This document shows, piece by piece, positions 35,767-43,387 of a stretch of DNA of 64,000 bases (positions within the stretch are counted from its first letter, which is position 1; each line of letters begins with the position of its first letter). The notes under the pieces were generated by a model. It saw only the letters and a program-made list of their open reading frames with translations, had not been told where the DNA came from and made no database searches. The translations under genes were made by a program, and so were the position numbers. Source of the DNA: an uncultured candidate division WPS-2 bacterium (GTDB lineage: Bacteria; Vulcanimicrobiota; Vulcanimicrobiia; Vulcanimicrobiales; Vulcanimicrobiaceae); assembly GCA_937927945.1 (NCBI GenBank), contig CALEYW010000099.1, positions 12,975-76,974 of the forward strand, given 5' to 3'.

Positions 35767-38700
35767 GCCGCTGCATACGCAGCGACGATGCGCGCTCGCG
35801 CATCTCGGCGGCAAACTCCTCCATGCCGATCTCGTCGGCAGCCGCGGCCAACGCGGCGAAGGCGCGGTCGGCATCCAACGGGGTTTGGCGCACTTGGCGT
35901 TCCAGCGCCTGCGCCGCGTCGCGGAGCAGCTGCGGCGCGTCCGCGGCGTGCGTGCGCACCGCTGCCCACGCGAGTGCCGACTCGCGCGCGAGGCTCATGC
36001 CGACGACGCCCTTCGCGACCGGATCGAGCGGCAACGCGCGCGCGGCCACGAGCGCCTGCTCGGCGTCTCCCCGCTCGTTGCGGCCGAGCAGCGCTTCGAT
36101 CCGGCACAAGCTCGCGATCCCGCGCCGACTGTAGCCCTCGCTCATCGGGTTCGCCAGCAGCCGGTCCGCGATGAGCAGCGCTTCCTCCCACGCATGGCCC
36201 GCGAGGGCGAGGTTCGCCGCCAGCGCGTCGTACGAGAAGCGCAGCAGCAGCACGGAGATGCCGTGCAGTGCGGGCATCGCGATCGTGCCGTGCGAGGATT
36301 CGAGGATCCCGGCGACGATCTCCAGCTCGCGCCGGCATTCGTCGAATCGCTCGCACAGATACCAGAGCGACGCGCGTCGCGTGCGCACCGCCGCTTCGGT
36401 GCGGGCGTCGGCGCGGCGGGCCTGATCGAGCGCCCGATCGGCGATCGCCGTCGCTTCTTCGAAGTGCAGCCAGATGCACAGTACGGCGAGCAGCCGTTCC
36501 AGTGCCGTCGCGCGCAGACGCGCGCTGCCGGTGCGCTCGGCACAGGCGAGCGCACTGCGGGCGCTCGCAATCGCACCTGCTTCGTCGCCGAGGAATTGGC
36601 GGCACATCGACTGACGAACCAGTCCGTACACGAGCAGCCGGTCGTCGTTCAGCGCCGTGCCGAGCTCGACCGCTTCGTCCGTGTCGACGAGGGCCGCATC
36701 GGGCGGGAACGCTTCGAGGAAGAGCGCCGCACGACGCGTGAGCGCCCGGCAGACCAGCACCCCGTCGCCGGCCTCACGCGCGTGCGCGAGCCGCGCGTTC
36801 GCGTGCGCGAGCGCGTCGGTTCGCTCGCCGGCCTCTTCGCAGGCGCGCGTCGCCACCTCGTGCAGCTCGCTCAGCACGCGGTGCATCTGCTCCGACGGAC
36901 GCAGCCGCTTCGCGACCGCGATCCCGGCCGTCGCCCAATCGAGCGCGTCGATGCGCGCGTTGACTTCGAGCACCGCGTAGGCGGCGCGCGCGAAGGCGTG
37001 CGCAGCCGCCAGGACCTGTCCGCTCGCGCGCAGGTGCGCGGCACGCCGTACCAGCGATTCGCGCCGTTCGTCGTGTTCGAAGTGGCGCGCGAAGGCCCGA
37101 TGGAGCTGGACGCGCCGCCCGCTGTTGAGCGCGCGCCCCGCCGCTTCACGCATGAGGTCGTGGCGGAAACGAAACTCCGGTCCCGATGCGGGCTGCTCCA
37201 ACAGTCCCAAGCCGATGAGATCGTCGATTGCATCGAACGTGCGCCCTTCGCCGAGGGCGCAGACCGCGACGAGATCCTCGGCCGTCGCGTCGGGTTCCAG
37301 CGCGAACGCGCACGCCACGGTCGCCGGGTCGTCACCGTTCGCATACAGTCGTGACTCGAGGAAGTCGCGGATCGTCGCCGGCGTCTGCGCCTCGGCGCCG
37401 AGCTTGCCGGCGAGCACCCACGCGTCGCGCGAGCGCTGCAGCGTCCCCGAGCGAACCAGCGACTCGAACAGCTTGGTCGCGAAGAACGCATGCCCGCCGG
37501 AGCGCGCGAACAGGAAGTCGGCGAGCGCGGCTGCACTCTCGGGCGCCACCCGTGCAATCGCCGTGCGCAGATCGTCCAGCGAGAGCAGGCCCAACTCGAG
37601 GGTGGTCGCGTGCGGCAATCGCGCCATCAGCCGGCGCAGCCCTTCGGGCCGCGTCGCGACGACGAGCTGGACGGCACCTTCGGCGGCCCCGCTCGCGAGA
37701 CGGACGAACACCTGCAGCGCGTCGCCGGTCAAGTACTGCGCGTCGTCGACGAGGAGTGCGGTCCCCACGCCGAGCGCGTGACGGAGCGCATCGGCGAGCG
37801 TCGTCGCGTCGCCGCCCGCGGCGAGGAAGGCGGTGAACGGCGTGCGCGTGAGCTCTTCATGGAGCCTCGCCCACGGGCCGAAGGAGTGCGGATCGTCGGC
37901 TCGCGCGGCGACGGGGACGATCCGCACGTCGGTTTCGATGGCGACCCGCTCGGCGTGCCGCAAGAGCTCCGTCTTCCCTTCACCTGCAGCGCCGTGCACG
38001 ATCAAAACCCCGCCCTGACCGGCGGCGGTCTGCGCGAACGCACGCGCCACCGCGGCGAGCTCCGTGCGTCTTCCGCAGAATGGGATCGCGACGTCGTCGG
38101 GCGGCCGCTCCGCCGGTGCGCGCACGTTCGCGAACTGCGCCTCGAACGCGGCCGACGGTGAGGCGCCGATCTCGACGAGCACCGCGCGGTATCGCTCGAC
38201 GAGCGCGGCGGCAGCCGAACGGCGTCCCGCGTCGAGCTCCGCCGCGGCGACGGTGGCATACGGAGCTTCGTCGAAGCTGCCCCGCTCGATGAGCAGACGG
38301 GCGCTGGCGACGTCACCGTCGCGGGCGACCGCATCAGCCAGCAGCCCGTCGTACGTTGAGGCGGCGCGTTCGCGCTGCGCGACGCTCCACTCCGCGTAGT
38401 CGCCTTCCAAGAACTCTCCGCGGTACAGCGCGATGGCGGCGCGTTTGGAGGAGACGTCGTCGCTCGCCGCCCCTTCGGCGAAGGTGCGCAGGTCGAGGTC
38501 CGTCTCCAGACGCCAGACCACATGCGCCCTCTTCGCAGTCAGCGCCGCGTCGGCGTCGACGCCGCCGTCACGAAGAGCACGCCGGATCGACCAAAGCGCG
38601 GTGTTGAGGCTCGACCGCCCGCGCTCCGGGGTGCAATCGGACCAGAACAACTCCGTGATGCTCTCGCGCGACAGCTCGACACCCCGGTGCAGGACGAGGT

Positions 38701-38818
38701 AAACGAGCAGCGCTCGCGCCTTCTGCGTCGGTGGTGGCGTGAGCTCGCGGCCATCGGCGCAGAAGCGGAACGCACCTAGCGTCTGAAGCGACAAGGCGTC
38801 CACGGCGGGAGCTTTCAC
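35690..38818 (-). CDS. BTAD-type transcriptional regulator with ATPase and TPR domains (SARP/AfsR-like)
   Basis: A 1042-residue signalling regulator. Residues ~8-95 are an OmpR-like winged helix ('SLQTLGAFRF..PTQKARALLVYLVLHRGVELSRE'), ~100-245 a bacterial transcriptional activator domain (BTAD), then a STAND-type ATPase with Walker A 'GAAGEGKTELL' and Walker B 'ALLVDDAQYL', and an Ala-rich TPR-like C-terminal half. These proteins integrate nucleotide binding and partner binding to activate promoters. The start is uncertain: GTG 38818 is just after the tRNA-Leu terminator and gives the proper domain start; GTG 38803 is also possible; the longer frame runs through the tRNA. Target genes unknown. 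Confidence 0.85.
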   Translation of the reverse strand: MKAPAVDALSLQTLGAFRFCADGRELTPPPTQKARALLVYLVLHRGVELSRESITELFWSDCTPERGRSSLNTALWSIRRALRDGGVDADAALTAKRAHVVWRLETDLDLRTFAEGAASDDVSSKRAAIALYRGEFLEGDYAEWSVAQRERAASTYDGLLADAVARDGDVASARLLIERGSFDEAPYATVAAAELDAGRRSAAAALVERYRAVLVEIGASPSAAFEAQFANVRAPAERPPDDVAIPFCGRRTELAAVARAFAQTAAGQGGVLIVHGAAGEGKTELLRHAERVAIETDVRIVPVAARADDPHSFGPWARLHEELTRTPFTAFLAAGGDATTLADALRHALGVGTALLVDDAQYLTGDALQVFVRLASGAAEGAVQLVVATRPEGLRRLMARLPHATTLELGLLSLDDLRTAIARVAPESAAALADFLFARSGGHAFFATKLFESLVRSGTLQRSRDAWVLAGKLGAEAQTPATIRDFLESRLYANGDDPATVACAFALEPDATAEDLVAVCALGEGRTFDAIDDLIGLGLLEQPASGPEFRFRHDLMREAAGRALNSGRRVQLHRAFARHFEHDERRESLVRRAAHLRASGQVLAAAHAFARAAYAVLEVNARIDALDWATAGIAVAKRLRPSEQMHRVLSELHEVATRACEEAGERTDALAHANARLAHAREAGDGVLVCRALTRRAALFLEAFPPDAALVDTDEAVELGTALNDDRLLVYGLVRQSMCRQFLGDEAGAIASARSALACAERTGSARLRATALERLLAVLCIWLHFEEATAIADRALDQARRADARTEAAVRTRRASLWYLCERFDECRRELEIVAGILESSHGTIAMPALHGISVLLLRFSYDALAANLALAGHAWEEALLIADRLLANPMSEGYSRRGIASLCRIEALLGRNERGDAEQALVAARALPLDPVAKGVVGMSLARESALAWAAVRTHAADAPQLLRDAAQALERQVRQTPLDADRAFAALAAAADEIGMEEFAAEMRERASSLRMQRLKSATARRSRNPSSASPAGIRVSAS

Positions 38819-38856
38819 CGCAAAAATGGGCCGCGCCCCCCGCACCGCGCGCGAGG

Positions 38857-38887
38857 AAAAGCCCGCCGGAGGGGTTCCGGCGGGCTT
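38857..38887 (-). terminator. Intrinsic terminator of tRNA-Leu
   Basis: A perfect 11-bp GC-rich stem (38859-38869 / 38877-38887, 7-base loop) followed on the minus strand by TTTTCC begins ten bases after the tRNA CCA end. It cleanly separates the tRNA transcript from the regulator gene. Confidence 0.8.
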
Positions 38888-38896
38888 CGGATTTGT

Positions 38897-38983
38897 TGGT
38901 GCGCGAGACTGGATTTGAACCAGCACGTCCTTGCGAACGCTAACCCCTCAAGCTAGTGCGTCTACCAATTCCGCCACTCGCGC
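38897..38983 (-). tRNA. trnL: tRNA-Leu (anticodon GAG)
   Basis: An 87-base class II tRNA on the minus strand. The acceptor stem GCGCGAG pairs with CTCGCGC (38977-38983 and 38901-38907). The anticodon stem CTAGC/GTTAG holds the loop TTGAGGG, giving anticodon GAG (reads CUC/CUU). A long variable arm and 'GGTTCAAATCC' T-arm follow. Discriminator A and an encoded CCA are present. The anticodon and long variable arm agree on leucine. Confidence 0.95.
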
Positions 38984-38993
38984 ACGAGGCTCA

Positions 38994-39022
38994 CCCGGCG
39001 ATGCTACGAGGCATCGGCCGGG
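38994..39022. other. Hairpin between the redoxin gene and tRNA-Leu
   Basis: An inverted repeat of 11 bp with one bulged base (38994-39004 / 39011-39022, 6-base loop) stands 50 bp past the stop of the minus-strand redoxin gene and just upstream of the tRNA. It may end the peroxiredoxin-redoxin transcript, but there is no T-tract. Confidence 0.35.
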
Positions 39023-39070
39023 ACAACTTCGTGAGTGTAGGGCATCGGCCCCGGCGACGCAAGAGGCAGG

Positions 39071-39538
39071 CTAGGAGGCCGCGACCTTGTCGCCGAGCAG
39101 CTCGCGGATCTTGTCGTGGAGACGCTCGAAGCCGCGGTCGCCGGCCTGGCGATGGACCAGCTTGTGCTCGCGATCGAACACGTAGTAGGCCGGCACGAAT
39201 TGGTTTTCAAAGCGACCGACCAGGGTGTGCTCGTTGTCGATCGCGAGGGGCCACGAAATCCCCATCGCACCCTCGGCGTCCTGCGCCACCCGGGCGACGT
39301 CGAGCTCTTCCGGGCCGCGGGGCTGATGGATCGCGATCACCTCGAGGCCGCGCGGGCCGTACTCGGCCTGCCACTTGGCGACTTCTTCGGCGACGTTGTG
39401 GCAGATGTAGCAGCTCACCGACCAGAAGTGGACGAGGAGCGGCTTGCCGGCCAGCTCCTCGGCCTTCGGTGCGCCGCCGTTCGCCCAAGTGGAGACGCCG
39501 TCCAAGGATGGCAGCGGGCTCCCGGTACGCAGCGGCAT
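39071..39538 (-). CDS. TlpA/AhpC-like thioredoxin-fold protein
   Basis: A 155-residue redoxin with a CXXC motif (Cys43-Tyr-Ile-Cys46) after 'LLVHFWSVS', and the cis-Pro region 'NQFVPAYYVFDREHKLVHR'. No signal peptide, so cytoplasmic. The unusual Tyr-Ile dipeptide between the cysteines differs from standard Trx (Gly-Pro) and TlpA. It follows the peroxiredoxin gene by seven bases and is a good candidate for its dedicated reductant. Confidence 0.85.
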   Translation of the reverse strand: MPLRTGSPLPSLDGVSTWANGGAPKAEELAGKPLLVHFWSVSCYICHNVAEEVAKWQAEYGPRGLEVIAIHQPRGPEELDVARVAQDAEGAMGISWPLAIDNEHTLVGRFENQFVPAYYVFDREHKLVHRQAGDRGFERLHDKIRELLGDKVAAS

Positions 39539-39545
39539 CGGAGGT

Positions 39546-40103
39546 CTAGCCGCCGACCTTGAGGAGCTGCTTGCCCGGGGTCCACTCGGCCGGGCAGAGC
39601 CCGCCGGTCTGGAGGGCCTGCAGCACGCGGAGCGTCTCCTCGACGGAGCGGCCCACGTTGTCGTTGGTCACGACGGCATACCGCAGCACGCCCTCCGGAT
39701 CAATGATGAACAGGCCGCGCTGCGCCGCGCCGGTCTGCTCGTTGAGGACGCCGTACGCGCGCGAGACTTCCTTGGTGAAGTCGGCCACCAGCGGGTACGC
39801 GGTGCCGGCTATGCCGTTCTTGTCACGCGGGGTGTTGAGCCACGCGAAGTGCGAGTGAACGCTATCCGTCGAAGCGCCCAGCACTTCCGTGTCGAGCTCG
39901 GCGAACTCGTCGAGCCGATCCGACAGCGCCAGGATCTCGGTTGGGCACACGAACGTGAAATCGAGCGGGTAGAAGAAAAAGATCAACCACTTGCCTTTGT
40001 AGTCCGACAGGCTGATCTCTTTGCCCAGGTCTTTGGGGCTGGTCGCACCCTTGGTGGACGCGAGCGTGAATGCGGGTGCGGGCTGGCCGACCTTCGCTAG
40101 CAC
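39546..40103 (-). CDS. Typical 2-Cys peroxiredoxin (AhpC/Prx1 type)
   Basis: A 185-residue peroxidase that reduces H2O2 and organic peroxides. The peroxidatic Cys53 is in 'DFTFVCPTE' and the resolving Cys170 in 'GGLCPAEW'. GTG 40103 is chosen because the GGAGG site is nine bases upstream; a TTG at 40109 lies only three bases from it. The promoter region is shared with the divergent Fur-family gene and carries a palindromic operator over the -10 box, so expression is probably peroxide-regulated. The downstream thioredoxin-fold gene probably supplies electrons. Confidence 0.93.
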   Translation of the reverse strand: MLAKVGQPAPAFTLASTKGATSPKDLGKEISLSDYKGKWLIFFFYPLDFTFVCPTEILALSDRLDEFAELDTEVLGASTDSVHSHFAWLNTPRDKNGIAGTAYPLVADFTKEVSRAYGVLNEQTGAAQRGLFIIDPEGVLRYAVVTNDNVGRSVEETLRVLQALQTGGLCPAEWTPGKQLLKVGG

Positions 40104-40124
40104 TGACAAATTCCTCCGATACTG

Positions 40125-40174
40125 TTGCTATGGGAGCCGTTCTCAATTATAACTGATAGTGAGAACCGATTTCA
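40125..40174. promoter_or_regulatory. Overlapping divergent promoters with PerR/Fur-type operator
   Basis: Plus strand: TTGCTA (40125-40130), 17-base gap, TATAAC (40148-40153), facing the Fur-family gene. Minus strand: a perfect TATAAT (complement of 40146-40151) facing the peroxiredoxin, with a weak -35 near 40169-40174. A palindrome TCAATTATAACTGA (40143-40156, 12 of 14 symmetric) sits across both -10 boxes, inside outer perfect arms GTTCTCA/TGAGAAC (40139-40145 / 40160-40166). The TTATAA core resembles PerR boxes. The Fur-family protein could bind here and repress both genes. Confidence 0.65.
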
Positions 40175-40206
40175 CTCCCATCGGAGGCTATCCCATCCCG
40201 AACCCG

Positions 40207-40587
40207 ATGTCAATCCCGCCGAACTACCGGACCGTCCTCGAGGTCGTGGAGGCTGCAGGTCCCGGGAGCCACCTGACCGCGCAGCAGATCTGGGCGCGCG
40301 CTCGCGCGCTGGCGCCGCGGATCGGGTTTGCGACCGTCCACCGCAGCCTGATCCGCTTGAACCAGCTCGGGACGGTGATGAAAATCGACGTCCCGGGCGA
40401 AGCCTCCGCCGTCTACGAGCCGGCGGCGGCGCCGCACGCGCATTTCCGCTGCACCGCCTGCGGCACGATCCGCGATTTGGAATACGCCGTCCCGAACGGC
40501 GCTCGCAGCGCCTTGGCCGCCCAGCACGGCGTGACGATCGAGCGCGAGCTGGTGACGTTCAGCGGTACCTGCGGCGCCTGCCGCTGA
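40207..40587 (+). CDS. Fur/PerR-family metal-dependent regulator
   Basis: A 126-residue Fur-superfamily repressor: N-terminal winged helix ('LTAQQIWARARALAPRIGFATVHRSLIRLNQLG') and C-terminal dimer/metal domain with 'HAHFRCTACGTIRDLE' and terminal 'GTCGACR', i.e. two CXXC pairs for structural zinc. Divergent from the peroxiredoxin, which favours a PerR-like peroxide-sensing role, although sequence cannot prove the regulatory metal. ATG 40207 is chosen; a GTG at 40159 lies within the operator, about where transcription should start, and would imply a leaderless mRNA with 16 extra residues. Confidence 0.88.
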   Translation: MSIPPNYRTVLEVVEAAGPGSHLTAQQIWARARALAPRIGFATVHRSLIRLNQLGTVMKIDVPGEASAVYEPAAAPHAHFRCTACGTIRDLEYAVPNGARSALAAQHGVTIERELVTFSGTCGACR

Positions 40588-40633
40588 CGCGTACCCTGAC
40601 ACCGGTCGCGCTCGCCAAGCGGTCTTGGGCTAC

Positions 40634-41035
40634 GTGAACAAGATCGAGAAGACCGACGCCGAGTGGCGCGCCGAGCTCGCGCCCGACCGCTATGCCGTGC
40701 TGCGAGAGGGCGCGACCGAGCGCGCCTTCACCGGCGCGCTCTACCACAACCACGACGCGGGATCGTACGCCTGCGCCGCATGCGGAAACACCCTCTTCTC
40801 CTCGGCGACGAAGTACGAAAGCGGCAGCGGCTGGCCGAGCTTCTGGGCGCCCGAAGACCGGGCCAACGTCGAATTGGTCGAGGATCGCTCCCACGGGATC
40901 GTCCGCATCGAGGCGCGCTGCGCTCATTGCGGGTCGCATCTCGGCCACGTCTTCGACGACGGACCCAAGCCGACGGGTCAGCGCTTCTGCATCAACTCGT
41001 TAGCCTTGGAATTCGCCCCGAAGGCCGACGGCTGA
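40634..41035 (+). CDS. msrB: Peptide-methionine (R)-S-oxide reductase MsrB
   Basis: A 133-residue MsrB that repairs methionine-R-sulfoxide. Zinc-binding pairs Cys47/Cys50 and Cys96/Cys99, the substrate motif 'GSGWPSFW' and the catalytic Cys119 in 'RFCINS' are present. Starts at GTG 40634 (TTG 40625 also possible). It follows the Fur-family gene by 46 bp in the same direction and fits an oxidative-stress block with the peroxiredoxin. Confidence 0.95.
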   Translation: MNKIEKTDAEWRAELAPDRYAVLREGATERAFTGALYHNHDAGSYACAACGNTLFSSATKYESGSGWPSFWAPEDRANVELVEDRSHGIVRIEARCAHCGSHLGHVFDDGPKPTGQRFCINSLALEFAPKADG

Positions 41036-41078
41036 ACCTGGGGCCGTTCCGCTCCGACTACAGGAGTGTGAGCGGCCA

Positions 41079-41630
41079 ATGACCGACGCCGAAGACCGCG
41101 CTCTGATCGAGCGGATCGCACACCGCGACCGCGCCGCGTTCGAGACGTTCTTCGGCATGCACGGGTCCGGCGTTCACCGATTCGTCCGCGATCTCGTGCG
41201 CGACGACGGTTTGGCGGAGGAGTTGACGAGCGACGTGATGGTCGAGGTCTGGCGCGGCGCGGGCAAGTTTGCCGGCCGCTCGCGGGTACGGACGTGGTTG
41301 TTCGGCATCGCCCACCACAAAGCGATCGATACGCTGCGCCGCCGCCGCACGCCGACCGTTCCGCTCGACGACCTCGTCGCCGTCGCGAGCAACTTAGAGG
41401 GTCCGGAGGACGCTGCAGTGCGCGCCGCGGACCGCCATCAGCTCGAAGGAGCACTGGCCGCGCTGAGCCCGGAACATCGCGCCGTCCTGGAGTTGACGTT
41501 CGTTCAAGGCTTCTCGCAAAAAGAGATCGCCGAGATCGTCGACGCTCCGGCCGCGACGGTCAAGACGCGCGCCTTCTACGCCAAGCAGCGGCTGCGCGAC
41601 GCGCTCGCCACCGCGGAGCATCCCCGATGA
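41079..41630 (+). CDS. ECF-type RNA polymerase sigma factor
   Basis: A 183-residue sigma-70 family factor with region 2 ('RDRAAFETFFGMHGSGVHRFVRDLVRDDGLAEELTSDVMVEVW') and region 4 ('LSPEHRAVLELTFVQGFSQKEIAEIVDAPAATVKTR'). A 'caggag' element lies upstream of the ATG. Its stop overlaps the anti-sigma start (ATGA), the usual arrangement for an ECF factor and its membrane anti-sigma partner. Given the neighbours it may respond to oxidative or envelope stress. Confidence 0.93.
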   Translation: MTDAEDRALIERIAHRDRAAFETFFGMHGSGVHRFVRDLVRDDGLAEELTSDVMVEVWRGAGKFAGRSRVRTWLFGIAHHKAIDTLRRRRTPTVPLDDLVAVASNLEGPEDAAVRAADRHQLEGALAALSPEHRAVLELTFVQGFSQKEIAEIVDAPAATVKTRAFYAKQRLRDALATAEHPR

Positions 41631-42844
41631 AGCACGAGATCAGCGAACTGCTCCCGTTCTATGCGAACGACACGCTCGACGAGCAGGAGCGCGCCCGCGT
41701 CGAGAGCGAGCTCGCGACCTGCTCCGCCTGCGCGGAAGAGCTGCACCAATGGAAAGCGCTCGCGAGCGCGTTACGGACGCGCGCCGACGCGGCGCCGTTC
41801 GTCCCGCCGAACGTGCTCGACGACGCGCTGGCGCGCATCAACATGCCGCCCGTTGCGGCCGCGTCGACGAAGTTCCGCACGGCATGGTGGGGCGTTCCGG
41901 CACGCTACGCGACCGCCGCAGCGCTCGTGGTCGGCGTCAGCGCGGCCGGAATCGCCGCGTGGCACGCGCGCGACTTCAGCGGGCAAGGCGCCGCGAGCGG
42001 TACCGGAACCGCCGACCGCGCTACGCGCGTCTACCGCGTCGCGCCGAGCCCCCTCGCGAAGCTGGCGCCGAAGATGCGCATCAACACGAACGCTCTGCCG
42101 CCGGCCGGCGTCGCTCAGGCGAACGAGGACGCCGCGCCGTCAAGCGTCGCGAAGCAGCACCGGCTCGCCAAGAAGGCGCGGCTGGAGCTGATCGTACGCG
42201 ACGTCGAGGGGGCGCTCACGGCGGCGCAGGCCACGGTACGCGGCGCGGGCGGCGACGTCATCTCGCTCGCCGATGCGAACCCCCACGCGAGCGACGCCGT
42301 GCACGAAGCAACCGTGGAGGTCGAGGTTCCGGCCGCCCGACTCGACGACACGCTCGACCATCTCGGCTTGCTCGGCACGGTGCAGAACCGTACGATCGAC
42401 GCGGAAGACGTCGACGCGGCGATCGTCGACCAGGAAGCGCGCCTGCGCAATCTGCGCCGCGCCGAGAACGACCTGCGCGCGCTGATGGATCGGAGCGGCA
42501 AAGTCACCGACATCCTCACCGTCCAGCAGAACCTCAGCGAAACCCGCGGCCAGATCGAACAGCTCGATGCGCAGCATCAGCACGATCTGCACCGTGTCGC
42601 GACGAGCACGATTTCGATCGCGCTGACCGAGGATCGCCCGAACGGCGCGCCCGCAAAACCCGGTCCCAGCGCGCGGATCGACGGTGCGTGGCACAGCGGG
42701 CTCAACGCGCTCGCCGACACGCTCGTCTCGCTGATCAGTACGATCGCGTGGTGCGTCGCCTATTCCCCTCTGCCGCTCGGTCTAGCGGGGATCGTCTACA
42801 CCGCGACGCGTCTGCTCGGCAGACGGCGCGCCACAGCACCGTAG
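41627..42844 (+). CDS. Membrane anti-sigma factor with zinc-finger and DUF4349-like domain
   Basis: A 405-residue protein. Residues 1-45 are an anti-sigma zinc finger (His3, then Cys-x-x-Cys in 'ELATCSACAEELHQWK'). A transmembrane helix is near residues 88-108 and another near the C-terminus (~365-395). Between them the extracytoplasmic part has the DUF4349 pattern ('LELIVRDVEGALTAAQATVRGAGGDVISL', then coiled coil 'RLRNLRRAENDLRALMDRSGKVTDILTVQQNLSETRGQIEQLDAQ'). Fusion of a sigma-binding finger to DUF4349 suggests the outer domain is the stress sensor. Translationally coupled to the ECF sigma gene. Confidence 0.85.
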   Translation: MKHEISELLPFYANDTLDEQERARVESELATCSACAEELHQWKALASALRTRADAAPFVPPNVLDDALARINMPPVAAASTKFRTAWWGVPARYATAAALVVGVSAAGIAAWHARDFSGQGAASGTGTADRATRVYRVAPSPLAKLAPKMRINTNALPPAGVAQANEDAAPSSVAKQHRLAKKARLELIVRDVEGALTAAQATVRGAGGDVISLADANPHASDAVHEATVEVEVPAARLDDTLDHLGLLGTVQNRTIDAEDVDAAIVDQEARLRNLRRAENDLRALMDRSGKVTDILTVQQNLSETRGQIEQLDAQHQHDLHRVATSTISIALTEDRPNGAPAKPGPSARIDGAWHSGLNALADTLVSLISTIAWCVAYSPLPLGLAGIVYTATRLLGRRRATAP

Positions 42845-43296
42845 AGGCTCGCGAAGAACGGCGTTCGCGCCGGCGCGGAGGCGCTGATCGGCACGGCGAT
42901 TGGGGGCAGCACGGGAATCTCGCACGGTTCGACGATCGCGCCGCTATGAACGCGGTGCCGCGCGAGGCGATCTTGGGCGTCCGTCTGCCGGCGCCGACGC
43001 CGGTCGTACCGGTCGATCCACGCCGGCTTCGGCCGCGCGTACGTCATCGGGACGTCGGTCATGTCGAGGTGCTCCGGCGTCCAATACCGTGAGACTGCGG
43101 CAACTTCTGCGTAGTGCAATCGGTCCACTGCGCTCCGCCTTTCGCGTTCGTAACGATCCCCGGTGTATGTAACGTTCCCAAACTCGCCCCATCGCCAAAC
43201 GGGTGCCCGCTGTCCCGCCCGCACCGGCAACGTTCCTAAGGAGAACGACTGTGCATCGACGATCGAGCGCGGGACTGACGTCCCCTCGGTATGCAC
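42796..43296 (-). CDS. Doubtful small protein between the anti-sigma and esterase genes
   Basis: The 540 bp between the anti-sigma stop and the esterase stop have no strong gene. One minus-strand frame (possible GTG start 43296) has a partly protein-like translation ('GEFGNVTYTGDRYERERRSAVDRLHYAEVAAVSRYWTPEHLDMTDVPM', then basic and Pro-rich) and ends 49 bp inside the anti-sigma gene on the other strand. I recognise no family and there is no ribosome site. It may be a decayed gene. Confidence 0.3.
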   Translation of the reverse strand: MHTEGTSVPRSIVDAQSFSLGTLPVRAGQRAPVWRWGEFGNVTYTGDRYERERRSAVDRLHYAEVAAVSRYWTPEHLDMTDVPMTYARPKPAWIDRYDRRRRRQTDAQDRLARHRVHSGAIVEPCEIPVLPPIAVPISASAPARTPFFASLYGAVARRLPSRRVAV

Positions 43297-43339
43297 CGAA
43301 CGTCCCGCTGCAACCGCTGCACGTCCTCCCCAAACACCA

Positions 43340-43386
43340 AACGCCCATCGTGCCGGGCGTCGCCGCGCGCGACGCCCAGCCACCAT
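43340..43386. repeat. Short copy of an inverted-repeat element (relic)
   Basis: This 47-bp stretch combines the left edge ('cccatcgtgc') and the right edge ('cgccgcgcgcgacgccca-ccaccat') of the larger element at 45078-45228, with the middle missing. It still forms an 8-bp hairpin (43355-43362 / 43370-43377). It ends two bases before the esterase stop codon. It looks like an internal-deletion derivative of the same element. Confidence 0.5.
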
Positions 43387-43387
43387 G

